Below are positions 50,234-62,129 of a stretch of DNA of 64,000 bases, piece after piece. The translations under genes and the position numbers were made by a program. The notes beneath the pieces were generated by a model, which saw only the letters and a program-made list of their open reading frames with translations, had not been told where the DNA came from and searched no databases. How positions within the stretch are numbered: the stretch's first letter is position 1; every line of letters starts with the position of its first letter. The stretch is from Serilophus lunatus (taxonomy: Eukaryota > Chordata > Aves > Passeriformes > Eurylaimidae): the NCBI GenBank assembly GCA_013399895.1, contig VXBA01001192.1, forward strand, positions 631,277-695,276, given 5' to 3'.

Positions 50234-50830
50234 CATAGAATCATGGAATGGTTTGGGTTGAAAGGACCCTTTAATACCTTCTAGGTCCAACCTCCTCTGC
50301 CGTGAGGAGTGATGCCACACACTACATCAGGTTGCCCAGAATGCATCCAACCCAGCCACTTGCACGAGTGGGGCATCCATATTTTCTCTGGGCAACCTGT
50401 ACCAGTGTCACACTAGCCTCTGAGTAAAGAATTTCTTCCTAACATCTAATCTTAATCTCTCCTCTTTTAGTTTAAAACAGTGTCTCCTTGTCCTATTGCT
50501 ATCTGCTTGCGCAAAAAGTAACTTTTTCTCTTTTTCTTAAGTTCCCCTTTAAGTACTGGAAGGCCACAAAGAGGTCACCCAGAGCCTTGTCTTCCCTAGG
50601 CTGAACTACCCCAGCTGTCTCAGCTTGTCTTCATAGGGCAACTGCTCGAGCCCTCTGATCATCTTGATGGCCTTCCTCTGGACCCACTCTCACAAGTCCA
50701 CCTTTTTCTTGTGGTGGAGGCTCTGTGGCTGCATGCAGTGTTTCAGCTAGGATCTCTCAAAGGTAGAGTGAGAGGGGGAGAATCATCTCTCTCAACCTGC
50801 TGGCCACAGGTCTTTGTGGCCAAACATCAC
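50234..50830 (-). mobile_element. CR1 LINE 3' half (antisense)
   Basis: Minus-strand CR1 of about 600 bases with an intact 3' end: 'catagaatcatggaatggtt' at 50234, 'taggtccaacctcctctgcc' near 50283, 'ggcaacctgtaccagtgtca' near 50392, 'aatttcttcctaacatctaat' near 50430, 'cttgtcctattgctatctgc' near 50488, 'tcagcttgtcttcatagggc' near 50620, 'gatcatcttgatggccttcc' near 50657 and 'ctgctggccacagg' near 50797. The 5' truncation near 50820-50830 coincides with a small perfect inverted repeat at 50801-50822. This is one of the better-preserved copies in the window. Confidence 0.93.
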
Positions 50831-52413
50831 CTGTCACGTCTTATACTAGCATTAAATTGTCTTCTCCAAAAGGAAAATTGATACCATAAAATGTATAGAA
50901 ATGTTATTACTTATCGCAGTCCTGTGATATCACAGAAACAGATGGGATTAGTATGTTTGGATTACTCACCTGAAAAAGTTGTAATGAATTCTAAAAGCAC
51001 CAGGCAAAATTAGGTGAAGGTGGCATGAATGGACACAGCAGTTCAATACAGTTCTGTTGAAGGCAAAAGAAACCAAAAGGGTAAGGGTGTATTGCTCAAA
51101 AGAACAGATATTCTCCCTCTATACACCAAGACTGTGATACATAAACAGCAGAGAAAACAATACTGAAATTATTTAAACACACTGAGATAATATAAACTTG
51201 TATTCTCAGAGGGAATCTTGTTCAACATTGATTATCTACTGGGAGAAAGAAAAAAAAGAGAGAAATGGAAGAAGTTCTGAAAAGAGGAATTAAATCAACT
51301 GGAGGGCCACCAAAGAAGGTCATATGGGGACTCTTTCATATAGAAGAGGAAATAAAGTAAAAAGAGAAGAGGAGTAGAAGCATAGAAATGTTTTAGAGAA
51401 GCTGAATTGTACTCAGCCCTTTATTAATGCAAAATCAAGGAGATATTCAGTAACAAACAGTGTAATTGAGGAATTTCTTGTATTTCCTCAAAACTTATAC
51501 ACTACGAACCCACAAAATCACCATCGATACATTGTTTAACGATCACTCCTATTAGTCTTTCCACATGCCAAGAAAAAGTGCTTTTCCATGGATGGCTCTA
51601 CCAAAAAGTAATTGATTTTGGAAGAACTTATCCTGGCAAAAAAATTCTGCACTTACGTAAGGCTGTTACTGACAAATCATTCAAGCATTTTGTGATATTT
51701 TGTGGGCCTCTGATTCCAAACCACTTTATTCTAAAAATGACTGTTCAAATTAACTCAGTCAACTACAAATAAAGCTCATTGAATCCTGTTTGGGATGAAT
51801 CTATCTAAAATCTCCAATGCAACTTATTTCTTCTTCAGCTCACCCGATATAAAAAAAAAAATAGAGGTTGTTTTTGCAATTTCTACTTACATAAGAGCAG
51901 ACTAGCAATTCTATTTTGTCTGTGGAAAAAACAATTTGTTTAGTATTTTATCCATCTTGAGTTCAGACTATGAATTTATTAAGCCTTTCAGTAGTGAGAT
52001 TTCCTGAACTCATAATGTTGTACTTCCCTGCAGTAACACAAACAAATTGTGATCACTTGAATTGAATTCAAAGTGTTTCTCTGGATGAAATTATATAGTA
52101 GCGGAGTGTTTTGACTTTACCTTATCAGTATGGCAATTTGCTTGTTGTTGATGCTTCTTTACAGGCAAGAAGTGTACATGAGGGATCCAGAGACTAACCC
52201 AGAAAATATACATTTTTTTAATTTCTAAGCCCGAGTCCTAATGAAAATGCCTATAACGATTTCTTTTCAGCCATGGTGTAAGAATTTCCTTCCAACTGTT
52301 GTGTGCTGTGCCCCATTGTTCTACAGTTACGCACAGTCTTGAATCAAGCACAGTTTAAGTTCTTGCCTGTTTATATTGGCAATGAAAGTGCCATAAAAGT
52401 AGCTTCTAGCGTA

Positions 52414-52437
52414 CAAAACTGAAGTATTTCAGTTTTG
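52414..52437. repeat. Perfect 10-bp inverted repeat, 4-nt loop
   Basis: CAAAACTGAA, GTAT, TTCAGTTTTG. Flanks give no sign of a longer precursor-like hairpin. Confidence 0.85.
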
Positions 52438-55400
52438 AAAATGGTCAAACCTTTTCCATTTGGATAGTACTTCTGGAGATTTCCTAAATCTCTGAAGCTG
52501 GAATTTTATATTGTAAGAAAAAAACCACCTGTTGAATAAATTATGTCCCAAAGGTGCTATTGCCCCATATATTCAAAAGGCACATGCACAGTAGTGGAAA
52601 AATAAGCTATAAATTTCCCATAAGCTGAAAATATGACATCTAGAGTACAGAAAATAAACTGGATCAGGTGGAAAAATTACAGAAAAATGAGAAATAACAG
52701 TACACAGTTATTCTGATGTTTTACACTACTGTTGAAAAGTTTGTAGAAATGATCATAACATCATGATTTTGCGACTGAATTAGATGATATCTGGGAGCAG
52801 ATAGACACAGAACTATGCTGAGATTGCCTCATGGCCCGTCATTAATAAAGATTTCTGAGGCTTTGGCATTGCCTTATGACAGTGGGAGAAAAACATTTTC
52901 TTCTGAAGAACATCTAGTGTTTATAAAGAACTCGTATATCATTTTTATTTTTTTGATGACTTTTTTTTTCAAAGCATCATGTATATCAGAAAATTAAAAT
53001 GAAATCACCCTGTCTCTTTGTAGTGATCTAAATTATGCATGTTGTTTTGTATCCACGTCTTGGATGCTTGCATTGAAAGGTGAGATTTACACTGGCTTTC
53101 ATGAGTGTTGCTTTAATTAGTTCTGTTTCCATGGGACCCTTGAGTATCATGAGATTCAGTTAATGGGCAAAGAAAATATTCATAAAACAAGAGAGGTCAC
53201 TTCTCTAAATGTTTGCACAGCTTTTTCAATATAGGAACTGACACTGTAAGATGGTCTATGCCGAAGATGTTTTGTCTCAAACTCTCACAAGGAATAAGGT
53301 ATAACCCTCTTCCATTCATTTGGTAGTTCATTGGGGCTGGAGAGGAAAACCTACGTGGAAAACTACACGGGTATTTTCATCCTTGTTCTTCCATGTGCCA
53401 GAAGGAAAATAAGATCTGTGGAATCTTGAACACCTATGAGTATGGGAGGAGTACACAGACAGCTACTTCATCATGTTAAAAGAAGTTACAAAATGTTAAA
53501 TAGCATGGGGAAATAACTGGTTTATTAAATGCATCTTTCCCTTCATAATGACATTCCCTGTCATCAGGCAGAACTGCAGAGAATGCAGGTAGTCAGAAGA
53601 CAGGGAGAGAGATGAGTTTTTAGAAACTCACTTTAGTACAGCAGTCCTCAGGAGGGTAGGAGGATGTGTAGGCAAGCAACATGCACCAAGGGCCACACAT
53701 GCAAAAAATTACCAAATGTCACATGAAGGTAAAAAAATAAAAGTTAAACTCATCACCACCTGCTCCTCGATAAACTAAACTGTCTTAATAGAAGTAGCTC
53801 AAAAACAATAATAATATTTCAGTGAATTTTTGTTTATTAACATCATCTGATATCCTATGATGTTGCTACGGTAACTGTAAAAAATACCCTGCTACTGGCA
53901 TTTCATGTTAAATGACTGCAGTTAATGATGAGCCTGTGTTAAAGGTTACATTCACAGAAAAAAAAAAGCCTTTGAAATATCCCTGTTAACATTCTGCCTT
54001 AGAGATGGGTCTGGTTCAGTCAGACTGGCAAAAACTGTTATGGACACCTTATGAAAGAAGGAAAAAAAAAGCGTCTCACAATAAGAGAGATAATGGGCTG
54101 TCTGTGAATTATAGCCATCACAATCCAAGTGATTTGTACAGCTTTTATGCCACTAAAACCGTTTGGAAAAAAATTATAACTGCTTCTCCATGTATAGAAC
54201 TGAAATTTCTTCTTTCTGGTGACAGTTTTGAACCCACAATTAGTTTGAAAATTGAAGCAGTCATTTCAGAAAGCTGGTATCTGATGAAACACATGACATC
54301 TGAGGAACCAAGATGGCTTGACTATCTTTCGTTGTTGACTTTTGCAGGCAGAATCCCAGTCATAGCAATGGGACATTTGCATCAAAGACAGGCACAGAAA
54401 AAGTTATCTCATGAGAGGTTGAATTGAGAAAAAAAGATGAGGAATATAGAACTACAGCTCCCAGGAAGCATAGTACAGTTGGGTGAAATACTTATTTTCT
54501 TGAAAAACCACTGCAAATATACTTGAAAGCACACACAAAATCTCTCAAAATTGCAACTGATCTCAGAAATAATAGTGCAAATAATTTTACATTAGCTTCA
54601 AAAAAAAAAAATCAAAAAATATTTCAAGTGAACACCGGTTTGCAAAAAATGGAAAGTTTTCAGGCAAAATTAATCAAGGACTTGACCAAATTAAAGAAAA
54701 ACATAGATTTGATTTCAGTTGTTTGTCCCCTTCCTATATGTGTCTTCTGTTCATATAAAGCATTACCCACTGAGCTGTATTACTCTTCCTGTATATTAGA
54801 TCTTCCAAGGATATTGAGACGAAAGAGCAGGTGGAGATCATAGGAATCTACACTAGACAAAAGTCTAAAAAATGTAGAGGTATCTAACTGCAGCCTATTG
54901 AGAGTAATTTAAATAATCCTTGAGCAAATTGTTTTATCTTAAGCCATTTGCAGGCTATTTTTGCTGACATTTCTTATCGTCATTCCAGGAACTTTTCATC
55001 ACAGATGGGCAGTGAGTGAGCTAAGAGTGTAGTAAATCTTGTCGAGCAGCACAGTGTGGGAAAAAGATTCCCACAATTACTCTGAACAGGAAGACACATG
55101 AGGTGCTAAGAACCACAGAGCTTGGTTTTCAAGAAAAGGATGCTACATTCTGTGTCAGGGTTCTCAGGTAGAAAGCCAGAAGTGGAAACACAAAGCAGGT
55201 CACATGTCAGATGCTGGCAGAGACACCTCCTAAGCCTGATTTATGCCTACTACAGAATTATCTTCAACCTTTTGCAGTTCACAGGCTTTTCCCAGTGAAG
55301 ATGTAAAGCACTGCAGAGCATAACATCTGCCAATAGTGGGCCTGCTTTACTCAATTACCTTTCATATACCCTTGCACAGCAATGCCTAGGCCTCCAGCAT

Positions 55401-57480
55401 TTTCTAGGTCAAAACAGACCTAGTTTGTTACAGTGCAGCAAAATCTCTCCATCCACATTCACTGCTTATACCTTTACTGCTGTATGGTTTAAAGAACCGA
55501 CAGGCACTTTCCTTTCCTAACAGAGCTTCTTTCTGATAGACAAGCTGTAGGTGCTACCTAGTTTCACTATTCTTGACTTTTTTCATAAATTCCTGTCTCA
55601 GAGGAGTGTAAATGCCATAGCTGCTTTGCTGTCCATCTCTAGTGCAACCAGTAGACTATGCACACTTCAAATCTGTTTATAGCTGCCCCTGCAGGACATC
55701 ACCTCTTTGAAGAAAATAGATGAAAAACACAACTGTGCTGACTTGCATCCTAAGTCATCTTATACATAGTACCATCACACCAGGTGGTCAAGACCGCCAT
55801 CACCTCTCCAGCATCCCTACAAGAATGAGTGTGTTTCTTCTTTCTGCCCTGGCTCTGCAACTGGAAGGTACATTTATAAGCAATGCAGGTACTTATCCAA
55901 AGAGTAACACAGAAAGAAAAGTTGATCTTTCCAGCTTCCCAGGGCACTCTATATATCTTCATGGGCCAGATGGTAAATGTCTTTTACTATCCCCAGTGGA
56001 AACACGTTTCCAGCAGCACTCAATACCTCTTAAGATGCCTGAAAAAGAAAACTGTTTTCGATCTGCTTTATATGCAGGCACCCAGTTATTTTATTACTAT
56101 GCACTTAAACATCTGCCTTTAAAATATTAATACCCAGCTTTAATCAAATGTTAGATTAATTGTCAAAGTTTTCAGACACATAAACTGCAATTTTTCACTT
56201 TCTCTGAAACAGAGGCTCATGTAATTATATTATTGGATTAGCAGTTCTAACACAGCATCACTTTGTAGAAGGGTTTCCTTCAAATTGTGTGACAAATGCC
56301 TACCATGGTATGCTAGGGGGAAAAAAATAAAATTAATTTTAGTAGTTTTCGGCTTTGATTCTTTTTGCGTCATTTGGAAGAGGTATGAGTCTTTGCAGAT
56401 GATATATTTAATTCCTGACTCAAAAGTATAAGAATTTTCTTTCTTAAACAAAAGGAAAACAGGGAAAATTCAGCCAAAATACCCATTTTTATTAGTAATG
56501 CCAAACAAGACCTTTCTGCACTATCAAGCCAATTAATAAAGCTGCTGCTGTGCTTGGAAGAAACACCAGCAAATGCATTTTCAGGCCCTTTATGAGGTTG
56601 TTTGGACATTTCAGTCGAAAGCCCTGGATCTGGGCCCTTGACAAAGCAATGACTGTATTAGCAGTCAGCTGTAAAATGCATTCTGAAGAGACCCATAGTT
56701 CAGTCTGAAACGTTTGGCAGTAACAATATCCAGTAGACTAGTAGTCATTAGTTCCAGATGATCTACTCTTCTGGACGTAGAAAAGGTTCATTTCAAACTA
56801 TTTTAATTCCAAAGGTTTCCTCATAATGAAAATGAAAAACCTGAGGTGAGAGCTGCAGATTTTATGATTTAATTCTTCAGTTTTTATGGTGTCACAGCCA
56901 TGTCAACATCACAACTGTGTTAATATTTTATGTTTCATTGACAAATTATGGTAGAGGACCCTTCTAGACTGCAAGTGGCTGCCACCTATAGATTCTTATT
57001 CACGTCTTGCATTCACAGAAATGTCACTTCAACACCCTCAGAGGATAGCCAGAGCTCTAGTGATCAAGACTTTGGATTTGTTTAAAAAAAATAGAATATA
57101 AAGAGAATACGGAAAACTGATGAAGGACCAACAGTGCCTGTGTAAAAATTAGGTAACTAGTTTTTAAAATTGCTACGATATTTATAATCTAGAAAACAAC
57201 TCTTAGAACAATGCATCACTTGTCCCTCATGCCAGAAATACAACTGTTAATTTGCCACTGGATTTAAATGATACAAGCAGAATATCTTTGAGTCCTTCTA
57301 AATTCTTACGATTTTATATATCATTTTCTTTAATTTAGAAGTGTTTGTCAGACTCCAAGGAACTAAATTCAGGCCCAGAAAATAGACTCAGTTTTGCCAG
57401 CTAATGTAACAACCTTGTGTTGTCACCTGTATTTTCATCTCTATTTTCTTTAAATTAAATGAAAAATTACACTGCTAACT

Positions 57481-57488
57481 ATGCAAAT
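57481..57488 (+). promoter_or_regulatory. Octamer motif ATGCAAAT (weak)
   Basis: Perfect octamer within a repeat-free, AT-rich stretch (57.4-57.8 kb). One to a few chance matches are expected in a window this size. Confidence 0.15.
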
Positions 57489-58531
57489 CCTGCCATACTG
57501 GAACTAAGTTGTTCTGTAAACAACCAGCACAACTGATTATGATGCAGCTTGCATAAGGAAGTTAATTAATAAGAAGGTCTTTTTGTGTTGCCCTTTTTTA
57601 ACCAATATGGTATATTTGTGCCCAAGCTCTTAATTGAAGATGCTTAGTAAAGGGACTAATCTTATTTCTCTGACATATTTTAATGAATCCCTTTAAAGAG
57701 GTAAAACATAAACACAAAGCCTTTGCTTAATTTAAAAGAATCTTTTAAAGTACAATAAAATACAAGTATCACCTAATATGACCAGCTGGACCGAAAGATA
57801 GTATAAATTTCGATTTGAGCTAATTCTGTGATTGCCTAAAACATGGGTATATAAGGATGTTTCAAATAAAAGCATGTGTGACAAGTTTTCTTAATGAAAA
57901 CAATGGTTTAACTGAGCAAATTGGTTCAAATTAACATTTTTATTATAGACTGTGTTTCTGCTGTAAAATGAATTGAGTTGGAATAGAAGAACCTGCTACA
58001 CATCTGCAACGCCCAGTATCTATAAAATCCTTGTTTCCCTTAGCATGTGAGAACTTGTATCTATTTCTTACCCTACACATTATTCTGGCTTTCAGTAAAG
58101 ACCTTCTTTAAGAACTAACTCTGAAGGACAAGGAGGCCAAAGATAGTTTCAAATAGTCTGACTGGATAAGAACATTGTTCCTTTCCAAAACCTTATTTTC
58201 TTTCTACATTGCTGCAGGAAAGGAGGAGGGGTTTGGCGATATGAGACTCTTCCCTTTTATCCAAGATGTGCTGGTGTTCTCCTGTTCTGAAAAACACTGT
58301 AAATGTTTTAGTATATGGATCACAAAAACACGAGAAGCTCCTCAATTAATACATGAGAAGGAAATGTGACTCCTTTTCCCCACTTCACCAATATGGAGTG
58401 TTGATGGATGGCTATTGGAACAGAGGCACGAGTCTCTTGAGCCATTGTACAAGCAATCCCCCTGTTAGCAAGAGTTAGAAAAGGCATAAGTAGACCTCTG
58501 CAAGAAAATGCAAGTTGGGCTGATAAGGAAG

Positions 58532-58846
58532 TGTTAAGTTGTTTACCACGAGCAGAAGAAAGAGCTAATCGGTGAAGAACGTGAGAAAAGACCCTGGAAC
58601 AAGACACTGCAACTTCGTAGCAAGGAGCTGCATCTGTGGCAAAGTCCAGTAAACACTGGAAAGCTCCGGCATAGTTTAAGAGTTAGACAGTGCAAATGTA
58701 ACCATTTTAGAGCTTGGCCAATAGCATAGTGCCTGGTAGGCATAATTAACCAGAATGTAATAAAAAGGTTTGGATTTTTTGCAATAAACGGAAGCTTACG
58801 TTACCAATCATATTGATTGACGGCTTGTTTTCCCCCGCCATCCGCA
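58532..58846 (+). mobile_element. Short solo LTR of an avian ERV (sense)
   Basis: About 315 bases opening with 'tgttaagttgtttaccacga' and closing with 'cccccgccatccgca', so TG...CA. Inside are 'gcatagtttaagagtta' near 58671, 'gcttggccaatagcatagtgc' near 58713, an altered TATA-like 'taataaaaagg' at 58758-58768 and a polyadenylation signal AATAAA at 58783-58788. The TATA-like site and AATAAA are about 25 bases apart, so R would be very short. This compact design is typical of avian ERVK/alpharetrovirus-like LTRs, which is an inference. Six-base flanks AGGAAG and ATGGAG match at four positions, which is weak. Just left, 'gataaggaag' could be the end of a purine tract, and 58330-58531 may be residual internal sequence. 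Antisense open frames here (58320-58743) are not genes. Confidence 0.65.
58783..58788 (+). promoter_or_regulatory. LTR polyadenylation signal AATAAA
   Basis: Intact AATAAA within 'gcaataaacgg', placed about 25 bases after the TATA-like element of the short LTR and about 58 bases before its end. Confidence 0.55.
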
Positions 58847-59489
58847 ATGGAGAGATCCACAGCCACATTTGGAGTCTGAGTAATGACACAAATAGAACAG
58901 TAAAGTTTTCCATTTTTCTTTCCCTCAGACACAGGGAAAGAAAGGCGTGAAGACTTGCAGTCACAGGGTGAAAACCAAATGAAGGATAAAATCTCCTAGT
59001 TAAATGAATTTGAGGGAACCCACTAAAATCTGGTGATGTCTTTAGGAATTAAGCTCAAAAAATTCCAGAAAGCAATGTAACTTCTTCATATATTAGAAGC
59101 ACTAAGTTAGTACAGAATTATTTTAAAATTTATTTAGTTTCCCTTGTTTCATCAGCAAATGTTATTAAATTTTAATGAGTAAAAATAGTGCAATAAAACG
59201 AATGAAGTTGGTTTTACCAGGAAAATGCAATACCTTTTATTTTAAAGGAAATATGTGTTTAGTACAGTTTGTTTTATAATACAATAAAAGGAAGATTATT
59301 GGTTTTCGTAGTTTTGGCAAAAGCTTCCAGTTTGTAGCGTTGTCTGCTACTAGAAGAACAATAACCTTAGGCAGCCATCATGTAAACCCTTGCTCACACA
59401 AGCAACCTTTCCTAGCGAAATCTCAGTGGAAAGAAAATAAGTAAAGCACCTTTTCACAAGTGTTTATACGTCCATTGCACTGGGTCATA
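58847..59489. other. Unique AT-rich DNA
   Basis: No gene or known repeat. The first 40 bases after the LTR ('atggagagatccacagccac') could be residual ERV leader, but I see no standard primer-binding site. Confidence 0.35.
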
Positions 59490-60258
59490 GAACCATATAA
59501 TCATAGAATCCATTAGACCATGGTGCTGAAAGCCTCATCCCACCTAATCTTGAACATTTTCAGGGACAGGGAAACCTGTTCCAGTGCCTCACCAGCCCAC
59601 GGTAAAGAATTTCTTCCTAATATCTAATCTAAACCTGCTGTGTTTCAGCTTGTAGCTATTCCCTCTTGTCCTGTCACTGCAGAGCCTTGTAAAAGTCCCC
59701 CTCCATCTTTCTTTTAGACTTTTCAGGTACTGGAAAGCTGAAATTAGGTCATCCCAAAGCCTTTTCTTCTCCAGGTTGAACACTCTCAATTCTTTGCTGT
59801 TCCATGTAGGTGAGGTTCTCCATCTCTCTAATCATCTTGGCGGCCTCCTCTGGACTCTCTCCAACCTATGTCCTTCTAGTGCTGGGAACCCCAGAGCAGA
59901 GTAGAGGGACAATATCACCTCCTTAACTTGCTGGCCATGCTGCTTTCAACGCAGCCCAGGATACAATAGGCTTTCAGTGAGTGCACATTGCTGAGCCATG
60001 TCCAATCTCTCACCCACCAGTACCCCCAAGTGCATTTTGACAGGGCCTTTTTCCATCTGTTCATCCACCAGGTTGTGATGATATCGAGGGTTACAATGAC
60101 ACAGATACATTTGCACCTTGCACCTTGCGCATGACCTTTTTAAACCTCATGATATTCCCATGGACCTAGTTCTCTGGGTCCTGACCTTCAGGCATCTCAA
60201 CAGCACCACTCAGCTTGGTGTCATCTGCAAATTTGCTGAAGGTGCACTCAGCCCATAC
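59490..60258 (-). mobile_element. CR1 LINE (antisense), 3' part, split by another CR1
   Basis: Minus-strand CR1 3' part. From its 3' tail: 'catagaaccatataatcata' at 59487, 'aatttcttcctaatatctaat' at 59608, 'cttgtcctgtcactgcagag' near 59666, 'cagccttttcttctccagg'-type sequence near 59757, 'taatcatcttggcggcctcc' near 59829, 'gccatgctgctttcaacgc' near 59934 and 'cagcttggtgtcatctgcaaa' near 60211. The last piece encodes the catalytic FADD motif on the minus strand (codons at 60231-60220), so this copy still shows the active-site word. Several frameshifts and stops lie after it. CR1 sequence stops at 60258 and resumes at 61059. Confidence 0.93.
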
Positions 60259-61058
60259 AAAGACCAACCATACGAAGTTCAGCAAGGGAAAGTGCCAGAT
60301 TCAGCCATTTGGAAAGGGGCAACCCTGGATGTAGATAGAGACTGTGGAATGAGGTTCAGAAGAGCAGTGCTTTAGAAAGGCAGCTGGGAGTCCTGATCGA
60401 TAGCAAGTTGAATATGAGTGAGCAGTGCCCTGGCAGCCAGCAGGGCCAACCATGTCCGGGGGGGCATCAGGCTAAGCATCACCAGCCAGTCGAAGGAGGG
60501 GATTGTCCTGCTCTGCTCTGCACTGGTGTGGCTTCACCTTGAATATTGTGGCAGTTTGGGGCAAGGCAATATTAGTAAGATATTAAGCTGTTAGAGAATG
60601 TCCAAATGAGGACAGCAAAGATGATGAAGGGCTCTGAGGGGAAGCCTTATGAGGAGCTGCTGAGGTCATTTGATCTGTTCAGCCTGAAGAGGAGGAGGCT
60701 GAGGGGAGACCTCATTGCAGCAACAACTTCCTCATGAAGGGAAGAGGAGGGGCTGACACTGATCTCTTCTCTGTGGTGACCAGTGACAGGATCCAAGAGA
60801 ATGTCTTGAAATTGTGTCACAGGAGGTTTAGGTTGGATATTAGAAAGCGGTTCTTCAACCAGAGGGTGATTAGGCACTGGAAATGACTCCCCAGGAAAGT
60901 GGTCACAGCACCAAGCCTAACAGAGTTCAAAAGTGTTTGGACAATACTTTTGGGAACACCATGTGACTCTTGAGGATGGTCCTGTGCTAGGCTAAGGGTT
61001 GTACTCAATGATCCTTGTACGTCCCTTCCAATTGGCATATTCTGTGATTCTGTGATAC
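60259..61058 (+). mobile_element. CR1 LINE (sense), nested inside the antisense CR1
   Basis: A second CR1 in plus orientation, 5'-truncated just upstream of the post-RT block ('aagttcagcaagg' at 60275). Landmarks: 'ggagtcctgatcgatagcaa' near 60389, 'cagcctgaagaggaggaggc' at 60680, 'ctgaggggagacctcattg' near 60699, 'aggtttaggttggatattag' at 60824, 'ttggcatattctgtg' near 61033 and two exact ATTCTGTG tail units at 61039-61054. It is better preserved at the tail than most copies here. It interrupts the host CR1 between DNA for the RT 'NISFNE' and 'ECTFSKFADD' stretches. The 225-codon minus-strand open frame at 60817-61494 runs from the host CR1 across the junction into antisense of this copy; it is a chance fusion. 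Confidence 0.94.
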
Positions 61059-61760
61059 ATTTCTCATTAAAGGAGATATTAAATAACACTGTTCCCAATA
61101 CAGACCCCTGAGGGACACCTCTTGTCACTGATCTCCGTTGGGACTCTGAGCCATTGACCACTACCCTCTGGATATGACCATACAACCACTTTCTTATGCA
61201 TCTAACTACCCACCCATAGAATCCATCTCCCCCCAGTTTAGAGACAAGGATGTTGTGAGGCTCTTGCTGGGCTCTAGAGAAGTCCAGAGAGACAACTTCT
61301 GTACTCCTTCCCTTGTCCACTGATGTAGTCACTCCATCATTAAAGGCCACTAGGTTGGTCAGGCAGGACTTGTTTTCGGTGAAGCCTTGCTGGCTGTTCT
61401 GAACCACCTCCCTGTTCTTCATGTGCCTTAGCTCAGCTTTTAGGAGGATCATTCCATGATCTTCCCAGGTACAGAGGTGAGACTGACAGGTCAATAGTTT
61501 CCAGAGTCTTTCTTTCTACTCATTTTAAAGGTGAGTACAAGGTTTCCCTTTTTCAATTTACCTGGTATTTTACCTGACTGTCATGACTTCTCAAATATCA
61601 TGAAGTGTGGCTTGGCAACTATGCCAGCCAATTCTTTCAGGACTCTGGGGTGCATCTCATCAGCTTCCATAGACTTATACACAGTCAGGTTCCTCAGATG
61701 ATCATGAACCTGTTCTTTGCTTGTGGTAGGAAAAAATATGCTTCCCCCGTCCTGCTGTCT
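61059..61760 (-). pseudogene. CR1 LINE reverse-transcriptase N-terminal part (antisense)
   Basis: Minus-strand continuation of the host CR1, covering the first half of the ORF2 reverse-transcriptase domain. In minus translation one sees 'DEMHPRVLKELAGIVAKP' (around 61660-61610), 'NKSCLTNLVAFNDGVTTS' (around 61385-61330), 'VVSLDFSRA' (around 61295, the block that carries the first catalytic Asp) and 'VTRGVPQGSVLG' (around 61125-61090). These are diagnostic CR1 RT blocks in the right order. A frame change is needed between the 61.6 kb and 61.4 kb parts, so the gene is broken. The 5' truncation lies near 61760, before the endonuclease domain, which is absent. Confidence 0.92.
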
Positions 61761-62129
61761 CTCATCATCTCTCAGAAAAAACAACGAAAATCCAGTGACA
61801 AAATAAGTGGCAGGACATGCAGCCATCAGTGGTATAGAAATGGACTATCCTCCTCTAAATTATAGCAGTCTCAGAATCAGCATGTGTGATAATCTGCAGC
61901 ATAAACTCTTAACTATGAGACTTGCCTTATAGAACCTTCTGTTATTCACTGGGTTACTATTGTATAAAGGAAGCAGGAATATTATGTTTTTGGCAGACCT
62001 CCTAGACTGTTGGTTCTATTTTTTTCCTTAGAAGGATCATGTAGAATAACGATATTAAACATTGCAGAAGCATTTGTGTGCAGGGATGTTTATCCCTCCT
62101 TTCGACCATACCAAGTTCTTCCAAAGGTG
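61761..62129. other. Unique DNA
   Basis: No gene or repeat recognised between the CR1 5' end and the GC-richer block. Confidence 0.4.

Larger units (their letters stand above)
50831..58160. other. Unique AT-rich DNA
   Basis: No repeat family or gene recognised. Items: a purine-rich strand at about 51240-51375, a perfect 10-bp hairpin at 52414-52437, an A-run near 54600-54611 and an octamer at 57481-57488. Two longer open frames on the plus strand, 54005-54427 (140 codons) and 55720-56130 (136 codons), match no family I recognise and have no visible gene structure around them. I leave them out as genes. Confidence 0.45.

Noticed and set aside
54005..54427. 140-codon plus-strand open frame
   Set aside because: No recognisable family, promoter or splice context; a frame this long is not surprising in 64 kb read in six frames.
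55720..56130. 136-codon plus-strand open frame beginning with a hydrophobic stretch
   Set aside because: Could suggest a signal peptide, but there is no family match or gene structure, and an overlapping second frame is also open.
60118..60375. Plus-strand 85-codon open frame
   Set aside because: It crosses the left junction of the nested CR1 insertion (60258/60259) and combines antisense CR1 with sense CR1.
60817..61494. Minus-strand 225-codon open frame with reverse-transcriptase blocks
   Set aside because: Real CR1 RT sequence only from about 61059 upward; the rest is antisense of the nested CR1. It is a chance fusion across an insertion junction, not a gene.
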